Positions 43,901-52,161 are shown, numbered from the stretch's first letter. The stretch: DNA of 64,000 bases from Geothermobacter ehrlichii (GCF_008124615.1 NZ_VNIB01000002.1:168528-232527), one strand, 5' to 3'. Made by a program: numbers and translations. Notes: a model not told the origin generated them from the letters alone.

Positions 43901-46749
43901 TGGGCGATTTGTACAGGGGAATAGAGACACCTATTGACCGTATTCTGGTGCTAAGAAACTGGTACAAAGAAGTCCGGGCCCAGTATGGTCGTGGGTTTGG
44001 CGATAGAGCCGCCATAGGTGAAGCTCTGCTCGCTATCGACCGAAACCTTGCGATGAACATTCTCAACTTTGCCAGTGAGGAACTTAGCCCTCTGAGCGAT
44101 GCCCTGATAAAAGGGGTTAAAAGACTGAGGGAGCGTTTCCCTGGCTACGAACCTTTGAAGGACGGCAATTGCAATTTGGCCGGAGAAATCTCACCGATCA
44201 AGTGTCTCCAGGAGAAGCTCAAATCCTCGTTGTCGATTCTTTCCAAGTTGGTCAAATCTTTTGATTTGAATATGCCGGCACTGAAATCCACCCATGTCGG
44301 CTTGGAAAAGTTGGTTGAGGACCGAGAGCGGTGGAACAACAGTCCTGTCAAGACAATCCTGGAGTCAGCAGGGGTTAACCTCTCGGTGCAAAGTAATGGC
44401 TACTCACAGGATGACATGGCTGTCCTTGAAAACCTGGAGACCATTATTGATGTCTCGAAGCGCGTTCCTAGTCTGCGTGCTCCCATTTGGTCCTCTCCTG
44501 TTGCCTCGCGGTATCAGGAACTGAAGAATTCCCTCAGGGGCATGCAAAAACGATATGACACGTGCATCAAGGCAGAAAAAGAGTTTCAAGATCTTGGGAA
44601 GGTAAACCTTGAGGCTTGGTGCGCGTCAGGTGGGAAGAGGCCGGGATCCATAATTGAAAAGAATGTGAATGCGTTAGGGCATCCAGACTGGTTGGGAACC
44701 TGGCTTGATTATCTTAAGGCAAGAAACCGACTTGCCGGCAAGGGTCTTGACCAGTTCATAAAGGGGTTGGAAGAGAAGTGGTTTGCTCCGGAACAAGCTG
44801 AGGATGTCCTGCAGCTTTGTATCTCTCACCAGCTATCTACGGAAATTTTTCGGGAGAATGCCTTCCTGGCCGACTTCAGTGGGCTGGAGCAGAATGCCAT
44901 TCGGGCAAAATTCAAGGAGTACGACAAGAAACTGCAAAAACTTCAACAGGAGAAAATTGCATATCGTGCTGCGGACGTTGAGTTGCCTATTGGCGTTGCG
45001 TCTGGCCGGGTCTCTGAGTATTCAGAGCTATCCCTCATTAGGCACGAGATCGGCAAAAAACGAAAACACATTGCAGTGCGGAGTTTGCTTAAGCGGGCAC
45101 CCAAATCCATCCAAGCTCTGAAACCATGCTTCATGATGAGCCCGATGTCTGTTGCGCAATATCTGGAACCAGGTCTGTTTCAGTTCGATCTCGTGATCAT
45201 GGATGAGGCCTCACAGATAAGGCCGGAGGATGCACTTGGTTCAATCGCTCGAGGTAAGAATCTGGTGGTTGTCGGAGACCCGAAGCAGTTGCCTCCTACG
45301 TCCTTTTTTCAAAAGGTTGTTGATGAGGAGGAGATGGATGAAACGGTTGCCCTCCAGGTCACGGAGAGCATTCTCGATACAGTTATCCCGATGTTTAAAA
45401 ACAGGCGTCTCCGTTGGCACTACCGTTCCCGACATGAGAGCCTGATCAATTTTTCCAACAAACATTTTTATGATTCAGACCTCGTTCTGTTTCCTTCGCC
45501 CTTTCAGGAGTCGGACGATCTGGGGATTCGCTACAAGAAGGTTCCGAAAGGGCGTTTCAGTAGGCGGAGAAATGTCGAGGAAGCAAGGTGGATCGTTTCC
45601 GACTTACTCACCCAGTTAGTCGACCGACCAGATGAGTCTGTCGGTGTTGTCGCCATGAACACCGAGCAGAGAGACGAAATTGAACGGCAACTGGATCAGG
45701 CTTTGAAGGAGGATGACCGCGCACGCAACAGCTATGAGAAAAACCGAAGCTCTGAAGAACCACTGTTCATCAAAAACCTGGAAAATGTTCAGGGTGATGA
45801 GAGGGATGTCATCTTTATATCCATGACTTATGGACCGGAGCAAATAGGTGGGCGAACCATGCAGCGGTTTGGTCCCATCAATTCAGACGTCGGTTGGAGG
45901 CGACTGAATGTTCTTTTTACCCGCTCAAAAAAACGAATGCACGTCTACTCCTCAATGTCTTCAGGAGATGTCGTTGTTGGCCCGAGATCGAGCAGGGGAG
46001 TCGCTGCTCTGAGAGCTTTTCTGGAGTACTGCGAAACCGGCCACCTGTATCATACGGTTCATACTGGCAGGTCTCCCGATAGTGATTTTGAAATAGCGGT
46101 CATGGACGCATTGCGGGAATATGGTTATGAATGCGTGCCACAGCTTGGGGTCGCCGGTTTCTATCTTGATCTGGCGGTCAAGGACCCAGGAATGCCCGGT
46201 CGGTTCCTTATGGGGATAGAATGTGATGGCGCCACCTACCATTCAGCAAAATCCACCCGGGACCGGGACCGGTTGCGTCAAGAAATCCTTGAAAGCCTTG
46301 GGTGGAAAATCACAAGGATCTGGTCAACAGACTGGTTTAAAAATCCACAGGCCGTTCTTGTTCCAATTGTGAGACAGCTGGAAGAATTAAAGACCCCTGT
46401 TGCGGCCTCTGAAGATCTCGAAGTAAATGAACAATTCGAGGCTCAGGAAGAAAAACCGGTCGAAGTTTTTTCTGAAGAATCTGTAAGTGAAACTGCGCAC
46501 GAAGAGGAAAAAGACCTTAAGAATCGGCTGCTCGAGTTCAACCGAACAGTTATCGAAAAAGAAAATCCGAACATCGACCCGGACAAACGTTTGCTGCGAC
46601 CAGCGATGTTGCAAGCATTGCTGTTTCATCTACCAACTTCAAAGGGAGAGTTCCTTGAGCTTATTCCTGCCAGTTTGAGGTTGGGAACAGCTGCCGAGGA
46701 AGGCAAATATATTGCCCCGGTTTGTGAAATCATTGCAGCTTATGGATGA
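40945..46749 (+). CDS. DUF4011-superfamily 1 helicase-Vsr-like nuclease (HhE-like)
   Basis: 1934 residues. After a variable region (1-135) comes DUF4011 (SVRKKLIDLTNRNTLLNYRH, about 140-450), a split UvrD/Dna2-type helicase with Walker A EGPPGSGKSQT near 484 and DEASQ plus VVGDPKQLPPTSFF near 1419-1440, a long coiled insert between, motif V-VI region near 1600-1660 (NVQGDERDVIFIS, NVLFTRSKKR) and a Vsr/MTES_1575 endonuclease (about 1705-1815, DFEIAVMDALREYGY, GIECDGATYHSAKSTRDRDR). This architecture matches the reported HhE anti-phage protein. It acts as a single gene. Confidence 0.9.
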   Translation: MISEIQVGANYELDGVGPVKITKIEEGYIEFEEQDGCLTSMSREEFLALLVSDQGKIQNSSRFNPSNRESPPDNQALPIVAEQSTNQYQMSPQGKSLPGEQKQDQVVPEDVNFVRGGNADPHGVSFEKKTTSGFAFDSLESVRKKLIDLTNRNTLLNYRHPKASCLRIIDELPNQIVERLRAGKEFTFIPVPEPTEAELIVAGYVEVDPVTGQKKYISFPGAEEWAKHIGLQTSYELPKRETEELGERRHQDSKLQTLMYAPELEARCRSIRSKAETAIEESGANILYLTIGFLEWYESRDSDVVRRAPLFTLPVRMEKKEFDSGASTFRYTIVLKDDGLLTNIPLREKLANDFGLRLPEIDEEITPEDYFEKISQTIIKSMPRWKIRRQATLALLNFSKQVMYADLDPARWPKGASLEEHPIVRQFFSSSGTEHCPADFGYSPEYPIDDIQGVHKKFPLVYEADSSQHSALIDALEGNNLVIEGPPGSGKSQTITNLIAASIANGKKVLFVAEKMAALEVVKDRLDKVGLGDFCLELHSHKTQKQKILSDLESRINKSGTYRDPADIEIDIARYEDLKNKLRNYVEVVNSHWRNTGLSIHEILNRATRYRRQLEIDPDQFSIHWINGENLTPVRQKELADNLEMLVSIHKQVSDQSPTGEIDSHYWFGVCNHNLFGHQIESLCSFLKEWTDALADLKDFWEQQAKKISIPDQSEISFSQIEAHIDGLRKLPELRGGEPLSCLPALSEVFEEFRVFCGNYKNIHMQIETLSGSLKEETIDDPWSVRALGEALESLTAVNCSGRMTLHELNEECGLLEHLAEVACKLEAGFQKIRPSIPNTLASVFELSSNGVREFQTFISLISRLPTELWRSRAALYDDDDLDPLLEQLASRLEVLTPLHKKLSEIYDLHRLPPFEILAADWETFRGGGLFRIFSSRWRAARKALLSLGSSVRVDKKNVLGLVPELLEYVKGIDEISALNQKEPLLGDLYRGIETPIDRILVLRNWYKEVRAQYGRGFGDRAAIGEALLAIDRNLAMNILNFASEELSPLSDALIKGVKRLRERFPGYEPLKDGNCNLAGEISPIKCLQEKLKSSLSILSKLVKSFDLNMPALKSTHVGLEKLVEDRERWNNSPVKTILESAGVNLSVQSNGYSQDDMAVLENLETIIDVSKRVPSLRAPIWSSPVASRYQELKNSLRGMQKRYDTCIKAEKEFQDLGKVNLEAWCASGGKRPGSIIEKNVNALGHPDWLGTWLDYLKARNRLAGKGLDQFIKGLEEKWFAPEQAEDVLQLCISHQLSTEIFRENAFLADFSGLEQNAIRAKFKEYDKKLQKLQQEKIAYRAADVELPIGVASGRVSEYSELSLIRHEIGKKRKHIAVRSLLKRAPKSIQALKPCFMMSPMSVAQYLEPGLFQFDLVIMDEASQIRPEDALGSIARGKNLVVVGDPKQLPPTSFFQKVVDEEEMDETVALQVTESILDTVIPMFKNRRLRWHYRSRHESLINFSNKHFYDSDLVLFPSPFQESDDLGIRYKKVPKGRFSRRRNVEEARWIVSDLLTQLVDRPDESVGVVAMNTEQRDEIERQLDQALKEDDRARNSYEKNRSSEEPLFIKNLENVQGDERDVIFISMTYGPEQIGGRTMQRFGPINSDVGWRRLNVLFTRSKKRMHVYSSMSSGDVVVGPRSSRGVAALRAFLEYCETGHLYHTVHTGRSPDSDFEIAVMDALREYGYECVPQLGVAGFYLDLAVKDPGMPGRFLMGIECDGATYHSAKSTRDRDRLRQEILESLGWKITRIWSTDWFKNPQAVLVPIVRQLEELKTPVAASEDLEVNEQFEAQEEKPVEVFSEESVSETAHEEEKDLKNRLLEFNRTVIEKENPNIDPDKRLLRPAMLQALLFHLPTSKGEFLELIPASLRLGTAAEEGKYIAPVCEIIAAYG

Positions 46750-46979
46750 TGTAGCCGGCTATCAGGCTTTTAAAAGACCATTTTCCCATGCATTTGATTT
46801 TACTAGAATGCGGGAGGTGGCTTTGCTAGGTAGTGTAAAGGACACCTTTTAATTATACTTTAAAGTAAGACCCTCTTTCCAGCAACAACACTTTACCGGA
46901 CTTGGTTTGGCAGGGATTGTCAAGTGCGACCAGGCACGAGCATTGCTGAAACAGCAAGGCAGATTTTCAGAATACCCTC
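46750..46979. other. intergenic, no gene seen
   Basis: 230 bp between the helicase gene and the IS element. No coding frame or clear signal. It may be the remains of the right part of the island cut by the IS insertion. Confidence 0.4.
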
Positions 46980-48201
46980 TGTACAGAGATAGTTATCACC
47001 TGACACATCCGCCCCTGGCGGGGTGACGGGTTACGCAGCTTCTTTAGTTGCTTTTTTGTTTGTCTCCTTGCTCTTTGGCAATCCGTCGATAAAGACCTTG
47101 ATAAGGCACCCGCCCATTCATGTCGCGACCTTGATGGGGCCGTTCATGGTTGTAGTGGTGCAGGTAGGCATCGAGATCCTTCTGCATCTGCTCGACCGAC
47201 TCGTACCAGGTTTTGCGTCCTTCGATTCGGAAGTGCTCGTCCAGCAGGGTTCGGTGCAGACGCTCAACAAAGCCGTTGTTCTGCGGCCGGCGAACTTTGG
47301 TGGTTCGATGCTCGATGCCTTCGAGCTGCAGAAACAGCTCGTAGGGATGCTGATCCGGCCGACCGCAGTACTCCCGGCCATTGTCCGAGAGAATGGTTGT
47401 GATTGTGGCATTGTGCTTCTCGAAGAACGGCAGGACGTCTTCATTGAGCACATGCACGGCCGTGACCGGCAACTTGCTGGTGTAGAGCCGTCCCCAGGCG
47501 TAGCGGGAATGACAGTCGATCACCGACTGCAAATAGACCCGACCAACGCCTTTCAGGGTGCCAACGAAGAATGTGTCCGCCGCAACCAAATCGCCAGTGT
47601 GCTTGGTTTCGATGTGGCGCTCTCTGACCTCCGGACTGAACCGCTCCAGAAGGCGGACCTGATCGTCGCTCAGTTCAAGGTTCTGTTCTCTGACCCTGCG
47701 TTCAAGGCGAAGCAGGCGCTCATGCCGGGTCAGAAGGTTGTGGCGACTCCAGACACCACGAACACCACCGGAACTGATCTGGATCCCCTGAAAAGCCAAC
47801 TGTTGCGCGACCCTGAGAGGCCCATGAGTCGGAAACTGCAGGCTGTACTCGAGAATCGCCTTTTCGACGGATTCATCCACCCGGTTCGGGTGTGGCCCTT
47901 TGGGCCCCGGCAAGCGGTCAAGCAGGCCTTGTGCGCCATAGGTTTGGTAGTTGCGGCGGATTTCATAAAACTGCTGACGGGAGTAACTCATAACGCGACA
48001 GGCCTTGCTGACGTTGTTCAGTTCGGCAGCGAGCTCTAGCAGGCTGAGCTTCCTTCGTGCTACTTTGCGTTTGGTGGTCATGACGTTCTCCTTTCTGAGG
48101 TTGGATGAAGCTTCGACAACTCCATCTTTACCCCAGCCAGGGGCGGCATGACCACCGCTTCGTTTCGTGGCCAACTGTCAGGTTATAACCATCTCAGAAC
48201 A
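46980..48201 (-). mobile_element. intact IS481-family insertion sequence
   Basis: 1222 bp. Left end TGTACAGAGATAGTTATCAC and right end (reverse complement) TGTTCTGAGATGGTTATAAC, each continuing CTGACA: 26-bp imperfect inverted repeats with about 21 matches. One transposase gene. No clear target-site duplication is seen. It has inserted between the helicase gene and attR, where an integrase would normally lie. Confidence 0.88.
47044..48081 (-). CDS. IS481-family DDE transposase
   Basis: 345 residues. N-terminal HTH (LSLLELAAELNNVSKACRVM and QQFYEIRRNYQTYG), then an rve integrase core with DDE residues in VAADTFFVG, LSDNGREYC and GFVERLHRTL. Frame intact. ATG 48081 follows AAAGGAG; an upstream in-frame ATG at 48174 lies in the terminal repeat area and is unlikely. 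A fragment of a related copy is at 34154. Confidence 0.92.
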   Translation of the reverse strand: MTTKRKVARRKLSLLELAAELNNVSKACRVMSYSRQQFYEIRRNYQTYGAQGLLDRLPGPKGPHPNRVDESVEKAILEYSLQFPTHGPLRVAQQLAFQGIQISSGGVRGVWSRHNLLTRHERLLRLERRVREQNLELSDDQVRLLERFSPEVRERHIETKHTGDLVAADTFFVGTLKGVGRVYLQSVIDCHSRYAWGRLYTSKLPVTAVHVLNEDVLPFFEKHNATITTILSDNGREYCGRPDQHPYELFLQLEGIEHRTTKVRRPQNNGFVERLHRTLLDEHFRIEGRKTWYESVEQMQKDLDAYLHHYNHERPHQGRDMNGRVPYQGLYRRIAKEQGDKQKSN

Positions 48202-48279
48202 CATAGAGATTCTTTAATGCTTGTTGTTCTCAATTTGGAGTGACAGACAGACAATCCCGATTTTCCTGGTCGCCGTGCC

Positions 48280-48350
48280 CGACCCCTGCCATGTGTGCCT
48301 TGTGGAAAATTTCATGGCAGGGGTCGAATTTTTTCGGGCAGGGGTCAAAT
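48280..48350. repeat. short repeats beside attR (possible recombinase arm sites)
   Basis: CGACCCCTGCCATG (48280-48293) is inverted at 48313-48326, and GGCAGGGGTC-AATTT recurs directly at about 48337. The same word CGACCCCTGCC lies inside the tRNA-Val gene, so these may be arm sites or tRNA-derived fragments. Confidence 0.4.
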
Positions 48351-48376
48351 TTCGGATGGGCACAAATATGGGCACA

Positions 48377-48461
48377 GAATGGGGACGAAACGAAACAAGG
48401 GGTTAGCGAATCTTCGCTAACCCCTTGGAATTTCTGGTGGGCGTTGCTGGGATTGAACCAG
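48377..48461 (-). repeat. attR: tRNA-Val 3' end and terminator
   Basis: Right copy of the 85-bp direct repeat at 27499-27583. It covers the tRNA's acceptor/T-arm end and downstream terminator and marks the right border of the island. Confidence 0.88.
48396..48427 (-). terminator. tRNA-Val terminator
   Basis: 15-bp perfect stem (CAAGGGGTTAGCGAA and its complement) with a 2-base gap, followed on the minus strand by TTTCGTTTCG. Confidence 0.8.
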
Positions 48462-48509
48462 CGACCCCTGCCGTGTGAAGGCAGTGCTCTCCCGCTGAGC
48501 TAAACGCCC
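48435..48509 (-). tRNA. tRNA-Val (CAC)
   Basis: 75 nt including an encoded CCA. Acceptor GGGCGTT/AACGCCC, D arm GCTC-AGCGGGA-GAGC, anticodon stem CTGCC/GGCAG with loop TTCACAC (anticodon CAC), T arm GCTGG-TTCAATC-CCAGC. All stems pair perfectly. Integration site of the island at its 3' end; the repeat restores the full gene. Confidence 0.95.
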
Positions 48510-48533
48510 ATTATCTGTTGGCTGCGGACGAGA

Positions 48534-48562
48534 TATATAGCAACAACCCATTGAGGTGTCAA
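48534..48562 (-). promoter_or_regulatory. sigma-70 promoter of tRNA-Val
   Basis: Minus strand TTGACA (48557-48562), 17-bp spacer, TATATA (48534-48539); expected start about 48527, 18 bases before the tRNA. Confidence 0.8.
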
Positions 48563-48764
48563 CTGCTTTTCATGTCTGTGCCGGTGTTGCCGGGCCGGGT
48601 GGCTGCCGGCCGGTTTTGCGCTCTTTTGCGTCTCTTTCGCCAGTTCTCCCGGCATCCTGATTCCTTTTTCGAGCGATTTGTTCCAGTTGCCGGTGCAGCT
48701 GGGACGTATGAAATTGTTGTACCTGTCCTGGGGCGAGAAGATGGGCCCCGGGGCCAGGCCGACA

Positions 48765-48973
48765 TCTCTTTGCCGTGCGCGCCGGCTACCTGCGTGTCAT
48801 CGAACGGCTGCGTGCAGCCGGTGCCCAGGGGATCATTCTCGGCTGTACCGAGATAACGCTGCTGCTCGGAGCGCAGCATACAAGATCTGCCGCTTTTCGA
48901 CAGCACCGAACTGCATGCCTGTTACACTCTGGAGCGGATGTTCGCCGATTGGCAGGGAGAAATCGGGACTTGA
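48765..48973 (+). pseudogene. aspartate/glutamate racemase remnant
   Basis: Frame one reads GYLRVIERLRAAGAQGIILG followed by CTEITLLL, the C-terminal racemase motif with its catalytic Cys. After one frameshift near 48890 the next frame gives DLPLFDSTELHACYTLERMF and ends GEIGT at TGA 48973. The N-terminal half is absent or scrambled upstream. The 48563-48764 stretch contains no gene. Confidence 0.75.
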
Positions 48974-49054
48974 CAGCGAGGCGTCATCGATGGCCTACAT
49001 GCAGCGAGCGGCCTATTGGTCGAAAGACGCCGAAAACAGGATGGGAGGAAGAGC

Positions 49055-49831
49055 ATGCTGGGTGCCATCGCCGGAGACATCATCGGTTCGCGGTTCGAGC
49101 ACAATCCGGTTGCCGCGGACGATTTTGCCCTGTTTGCCGCCGATTGCCGCTTTACCGACGATACGGTGCTGACCTGCGCCACGGCCGACGCCCTGCTGCA
49201 CGGCCGTTGCTATGCCGATGCCTATCGGCAGTGGTTCCGTCGCTATCCCGACGCCGGCTACGGCGCGCGTTTCGTTCGCTGGGGAATGTCCGATGACGCC
49301 GGGCCGTACAACTCGTACGGCAACGGCTCGGCGATGCGCGTCAGCCCGGTGGGCTGGCTGGGTGACGATCTGGCGGCGGTTCTCGACGAGGCGGCGAAAA
49401 GCGCGGCGGCGACCCACGATCACCCGGAGGGGATCCGGGGAGCGCAGGCGGTGGCCGCCGCCGTGCTGCTGGCGCGCAAGGGGGAGAAGAAGTCCGGGAT
49501 CAAGGAGTTTGTCGAAACGACCTTCAACTACGATCTCGACCGCCGTCTGGCCGACATCCGGCCGGGGTACGGCTTCGATGTCACCTGCCAGGGGTCCGTG
49601 CCCGAGGCGCTGATCTGCTTCCTCGAGGCGGACAGCTTCGAGCAGGCGGTGCGCAACGCCGTGCTGCTCGGCGGCGACGCCGACACCCAGGCCGCCATCG
49701 CCGGCGCCGTCGCCGAAGCGTACTGGGGTGTGCCCGACGAGATCGGCCGGCGTTGCCGGGATTATCTCGCCGCCGACATGCGGGAGCTGCTCGAGGCGTT
49801 CGAGCGCCGAAAAAGTGTCGGCCGGCCGTGA
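49055..49831 (+). CDS. ADP-ribosylglycohydrolase family protein
   Basis: 258 residues of the DraG/ARH fold. Metal sites are seen at both ends: FTDDTVLTCA (about 29-38) and GGDADTQAAI (about 214-223); the first Met leads directly into LGAIAGDIIGSRFE. Family members remove ADP-ribose from proteins, nucleic acids or small metabolites with two Mg ions. ATG 49055 follows GGGAGGAAG. It lies in host DNA just outside the island; whether it cooperates with the ARPP-1 gene is unknown. Confidence 0.88.
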   Translation: MLGAIAGDIIGSRFEHNPVAADDFALFAADCRFTDDTVLTCATADALLHGRCYADAYRQWFRRYPDAGYGARFVRWGMSDDAGPYNSYGNGSAMRVSPVGWLGDDLAAVLDEAAKSAAATHDHPEGIRGAQAVAAAVLLARKGEKKSGIKEFVETTFNYDLDRRLADIRPGYGFDVTCQGSVPEALICFLEADSFEQAVRNAVLLGGDADTQAAIAGAVAEAYWGVPDEIGRRCRDYLAADMRELLEAFERRKSVGRP

Positions 49832-49870
49832 AATCCACCGCCGGCCGATTTTTTTGCCCATTGCAGTCGG

Positions 49871-51400
49871 TCAGCCCGGCTGGTGCCCCGGGCGCAGCAG
49901 GTCGTTGACGGTCTTGACCGGCTGGAAGACGGCCGCCGGGATTTCCACGAACAGGGTGTTCCAGCCGGCCATGGCACCGTTCCACAGTCCAGGTCGCTCA
50001 AGGGCCTTGATGGGCCGGCCGGCCAGGCTTTTCTCGGTAATGATGACCGCCGACTCATCGACGTAGCGCCCGAGACGGTGCGGCCGGCCGGTGGCGTCTT
50101 TCAGGGCGCAGGCCATGAACACCGGGTTGAAATGGGTCGCCTGTCGCAGCAGCTTTTGCGTCTGTGGCTGTTTGGTGTCAAGCTGGGCCATTTCAACGAT
50201 CTGGCGGCTGACGCCGGTTTCCGACCGGGTCCAGAAGGGCCCGCCGCCGGGCTCGCCCCGGTTCTCGACCATGCCGCAGACCCGCAGGGGACGGTCGAGC
50301 CGCTCGGTCAGCCAGGACTTCAGCCCGTCGACATCGGAACAGGCCGGCGGTGCGTAACCGAAGGTTTCCGTCAGAAAACCCGCGGCCTCTTTGGCCAGGG
50401 CATCCGTCAATCCATCGTCGAGGGCCCGCAGATAGCCCTTGATCCGCGCTTCCAGCTCCACCAGCAGACCGCCGAGCACCTTCCACCAGCGCACCACGTC
50501 CGGCTGCAGATGGGCGGGAACCACGTTGTCGATGTTCTTGATCAGAACCAGGTCGGCGTTCATCCCTTCCAGGTTGCCCAGCAGGGCGCCGTGCCCGGCG
50601 GGTCTCAGAACGAGGCGGCCGTTGTCGTCCCGCACCGGCTCGTTCTCCATCGTGACGGCGATGGTGTCCGTGGCCGGATTCTGGCAGCTGAAATCGACCT
50701 CGACCTCGATGCCGGACGCGCGCCGGATACTCTCACGGGCCGTCTCGGCGACGCGGGCGAAAGCGTCCTGCCATTCGGGCGAGACGGTGAAATGGACGCG
50801 GGTCGAAGTGCAGCCGTCCGCCAGCAGGGCGACGGCTTCGGCGAGATGCTCCTCCACCGGGGTGCGCGCCTGTCTGCCGTCATGGTGAAAATCGATCAGT
50901 CCCTTGGGGGTCCGACCGTAGTCCAGACCTGCGTCGGTCAACAAGGCGTCGAGAAAAGGGCGCATCATCCGCTGTTCGAGCAGGCTGTCGGGATTCAGGC
51001 CGCCTTCGCGCATCGCCGTCGCCAGCTGAGGATAGAAGGCGAAGCGTCTGAGATTGGCGAAGAAGGTCTGGTGAAAGGGATGGTCCGGGCAGGCGCCGTC
51101 GCGTTCCCATTGCCGGAGGGCGCCATCGCACTGGAAAAGCTCTTTGAACATCCGGGTGGCGGCGCCGCTGGCCGGGACGAAGCGGGAGAAGCGTCCTTCG
51201 CCCGCCGCCTGGTCGAAGAGTGTCGCGAGTCGTTGCCGCCGCTCGTCGTCCAGTCGCAGAATACCGTCGCCGGCAAGGCAGGGACGGTCGATGTCGACCG
51301 GCGGCGGAGGATCGCGGAACAGTTCGAGCTGCCGTTCGATTTCATCCCGGCCGATGCCCCTGCTTTCGAGCTGTTGCAGATCCTGGTGGGTCAGGTGCAT
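49871..51400 (-). CDS. DUF4301 family protein
   Basis: 509 residues. Conserved segments are FVPASGAATRMFKELF (nucleotidyltransferase-like loop), HGALLGNLEGMNADLVLIKNID and the ending GLWNGAMAGWNTLFVEIP followed by FQPVKTVNDLLRP. The family resembles sugar nucleotidyltransferases (UTP-sugar pyrophosphorylase fold), but no reaction is proven. ATG 51400 follows GGAGGGAG; the frame upstream lies in the promoter region and is not used. Confidence 0.8.
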   Translation of the reverse strand: MHLTHQDLQQLESRGIGRDEIERQLELFRDPPPPVDIDRPCLAGDGILRLDDERRQRLATLFDQAAGEGRFSRFVPASGAATRMFKELFQCDGALRQWERDGACPDHPFHQTFFANLRRFAFYPQLATAMREGGLNPDSLLEQRMMRPFLDALLTDAGLDYGRTPKGLIDFHHDGRQARTPVEEHLAEAVALLADGCTSTRVHFTVSPEWQDAFARVAETARESIRRASGIEVEVDFSCQNPATDTIAVTMENEPVRDDNGRLVLRPAGHGALLGNLEGMNADLVLIKNIDNVVPAHLQPDVVRWWKVLGGLLVELEARIKGYLRALDDGLTDALAKEAAGFLTETFGYAPPACSDVDGLKSWLTERLDRPLRVCGMVENRGEPGGGPFWTRSETGVSRQIVEMAQLDTKQPQTQKLLRQATHFNPVFMACALKDATGRPHRLGRYVDESAVIITEKSLAGRPIKALERPGLWNGAMAGWNTLFVEIPAAVFQPVKTVNDLLRPGHQPG

Positions 51401-51542
51401 TTGTGTATCTCCCTCCATTGTGGTTGAATCAGGTTCAGTCGGTCGTGGCTCTGCCGGCCACGAGAGCAGGATTCCGAAAATACTAGCTTTTCGTCCCCGT
51501 GTCCGCAAGGTGTACGGAATTGCGAAAAGTTGCCAATGAACA

Positions 51543-51572
51543 TTGACAGATGGCCGGCTGAAAGTGTAACAA
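51543..51572 (+). promoter_or_regulatory. sigma-70 promoter for the DUF2148 gene
   Basis: TTGACA (51543-51548), 17-18 bp, then GTAACA/TAACAA. The surrounding words (CATTGACAGA, CCGGCTGA) resemble the promoter at 59223-59251. Confidence 0.55.
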
Positions 51573-51627
51573 GGATGCTCTGACGAAGAGCGCGACTGTC
51601 CTGAACCATTTCCCGAAAGAGGACGCC

Positions 51628-52155
51628 ATGCCGTATTTCAGTCCTGAAACGAACGAAAAGTACCTGTTGCAGGCGGCGGCCGAGATCTGCATGGCCGCCC
51701 GGACCGCTCCCAAGGGGAAGGGCAAGGATCTGCTGGTGACCGCCGTGGTCAGCGAGACGGAGAAGAAGGCCCTGATCGAGCGGATGCTCCTCATCTCCGA
51801 ACGGGACTCCCTTCCATTTTTCGCCAGGGACGCCGGCAATCTCGAGCGGTCGCCGGTGGTGATCCTGTTCGGCAGCCGCAAGGATCCGCTGCGGCTGCCC
51901 CATTGCGGTTATTGCGGCTTTGATGACTGCGACGCCATGCTTCAGGCGGGCGGAACCTGTTCGTTCAACACCGGTGATTTGGGCATCGCCCTCGGCTCGG
52001 CGGCCAGCCGGGCCGCCGATCTGCGCCTCGACAACCGGATCATGTATTCGGCGGGCAAGGCCGCCCTCGAGCTTGGGCTGCTCGGCGAGGATGTGCAGAT
52101 CGCCTACGCGCTCCCTTTGTCGGTTACGGCCAAGAGCCCCTTTTTCGATCGCTAG
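51628..52155 (+). CDS. DUF2148 ferredoxin-like protein
   Basis: 175 residues. The Cys cluster HCGYCGFDDCDAM plus TCSFN forms the presumed Fe-S site; LGIALGSAASRAADLRLDNR and the YALPLSVTAKSPFFDR end are typical of DUF2148. Common in anaerobes; function unproven. The Nudix gene follows six bases after the stop. Confidence 0.82.
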   Translation: MPYFSPETNEKYLLQAAAEICMAARTAPKGKGKDLLVTAVVSETEKKALIERMLLISERDSLPFFARDAGNLERSPVVILFGSRKDPLRLPHCGYCGFDDCDAMLQAGGTCSFNTGDLGIALGSAASRAADLRLDNRIMYSAGKAALELGLLGEDVQIAYALPLSVTAKSPFFDR

Positions 52156-52161
52156 GTCGCG

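Larger units (their letters stand above)
27499..48461. mobile_element. tRNA-Val-integrated genomic (defence) island
   Basis: The ends are an 85-bp direct repeat, about 81 of 85 bases identical, comprising the tRNA-Val 3' end (T arm half, acceptor strand and CCA) and its terminator. The intact tRNA is at the right; only its 3' fragment is at the left, the classic footprint of site-specific integration. The cargo of about 20.8 kb has a WYL regulator, AAA ATPases, putative nucleases, a CARF sigma-54 regulator and a DUF4011 helicase-nuclease. No integrase was found, and IS copies lie at several points, so the island is probably immobile now. Confidence 0.85.

Noticed and set aside
47023-48039. 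338-codon plus-strand frame in the IS element
   Set aside because: Antisense to the IS481-family transposase with full DDE motifs.
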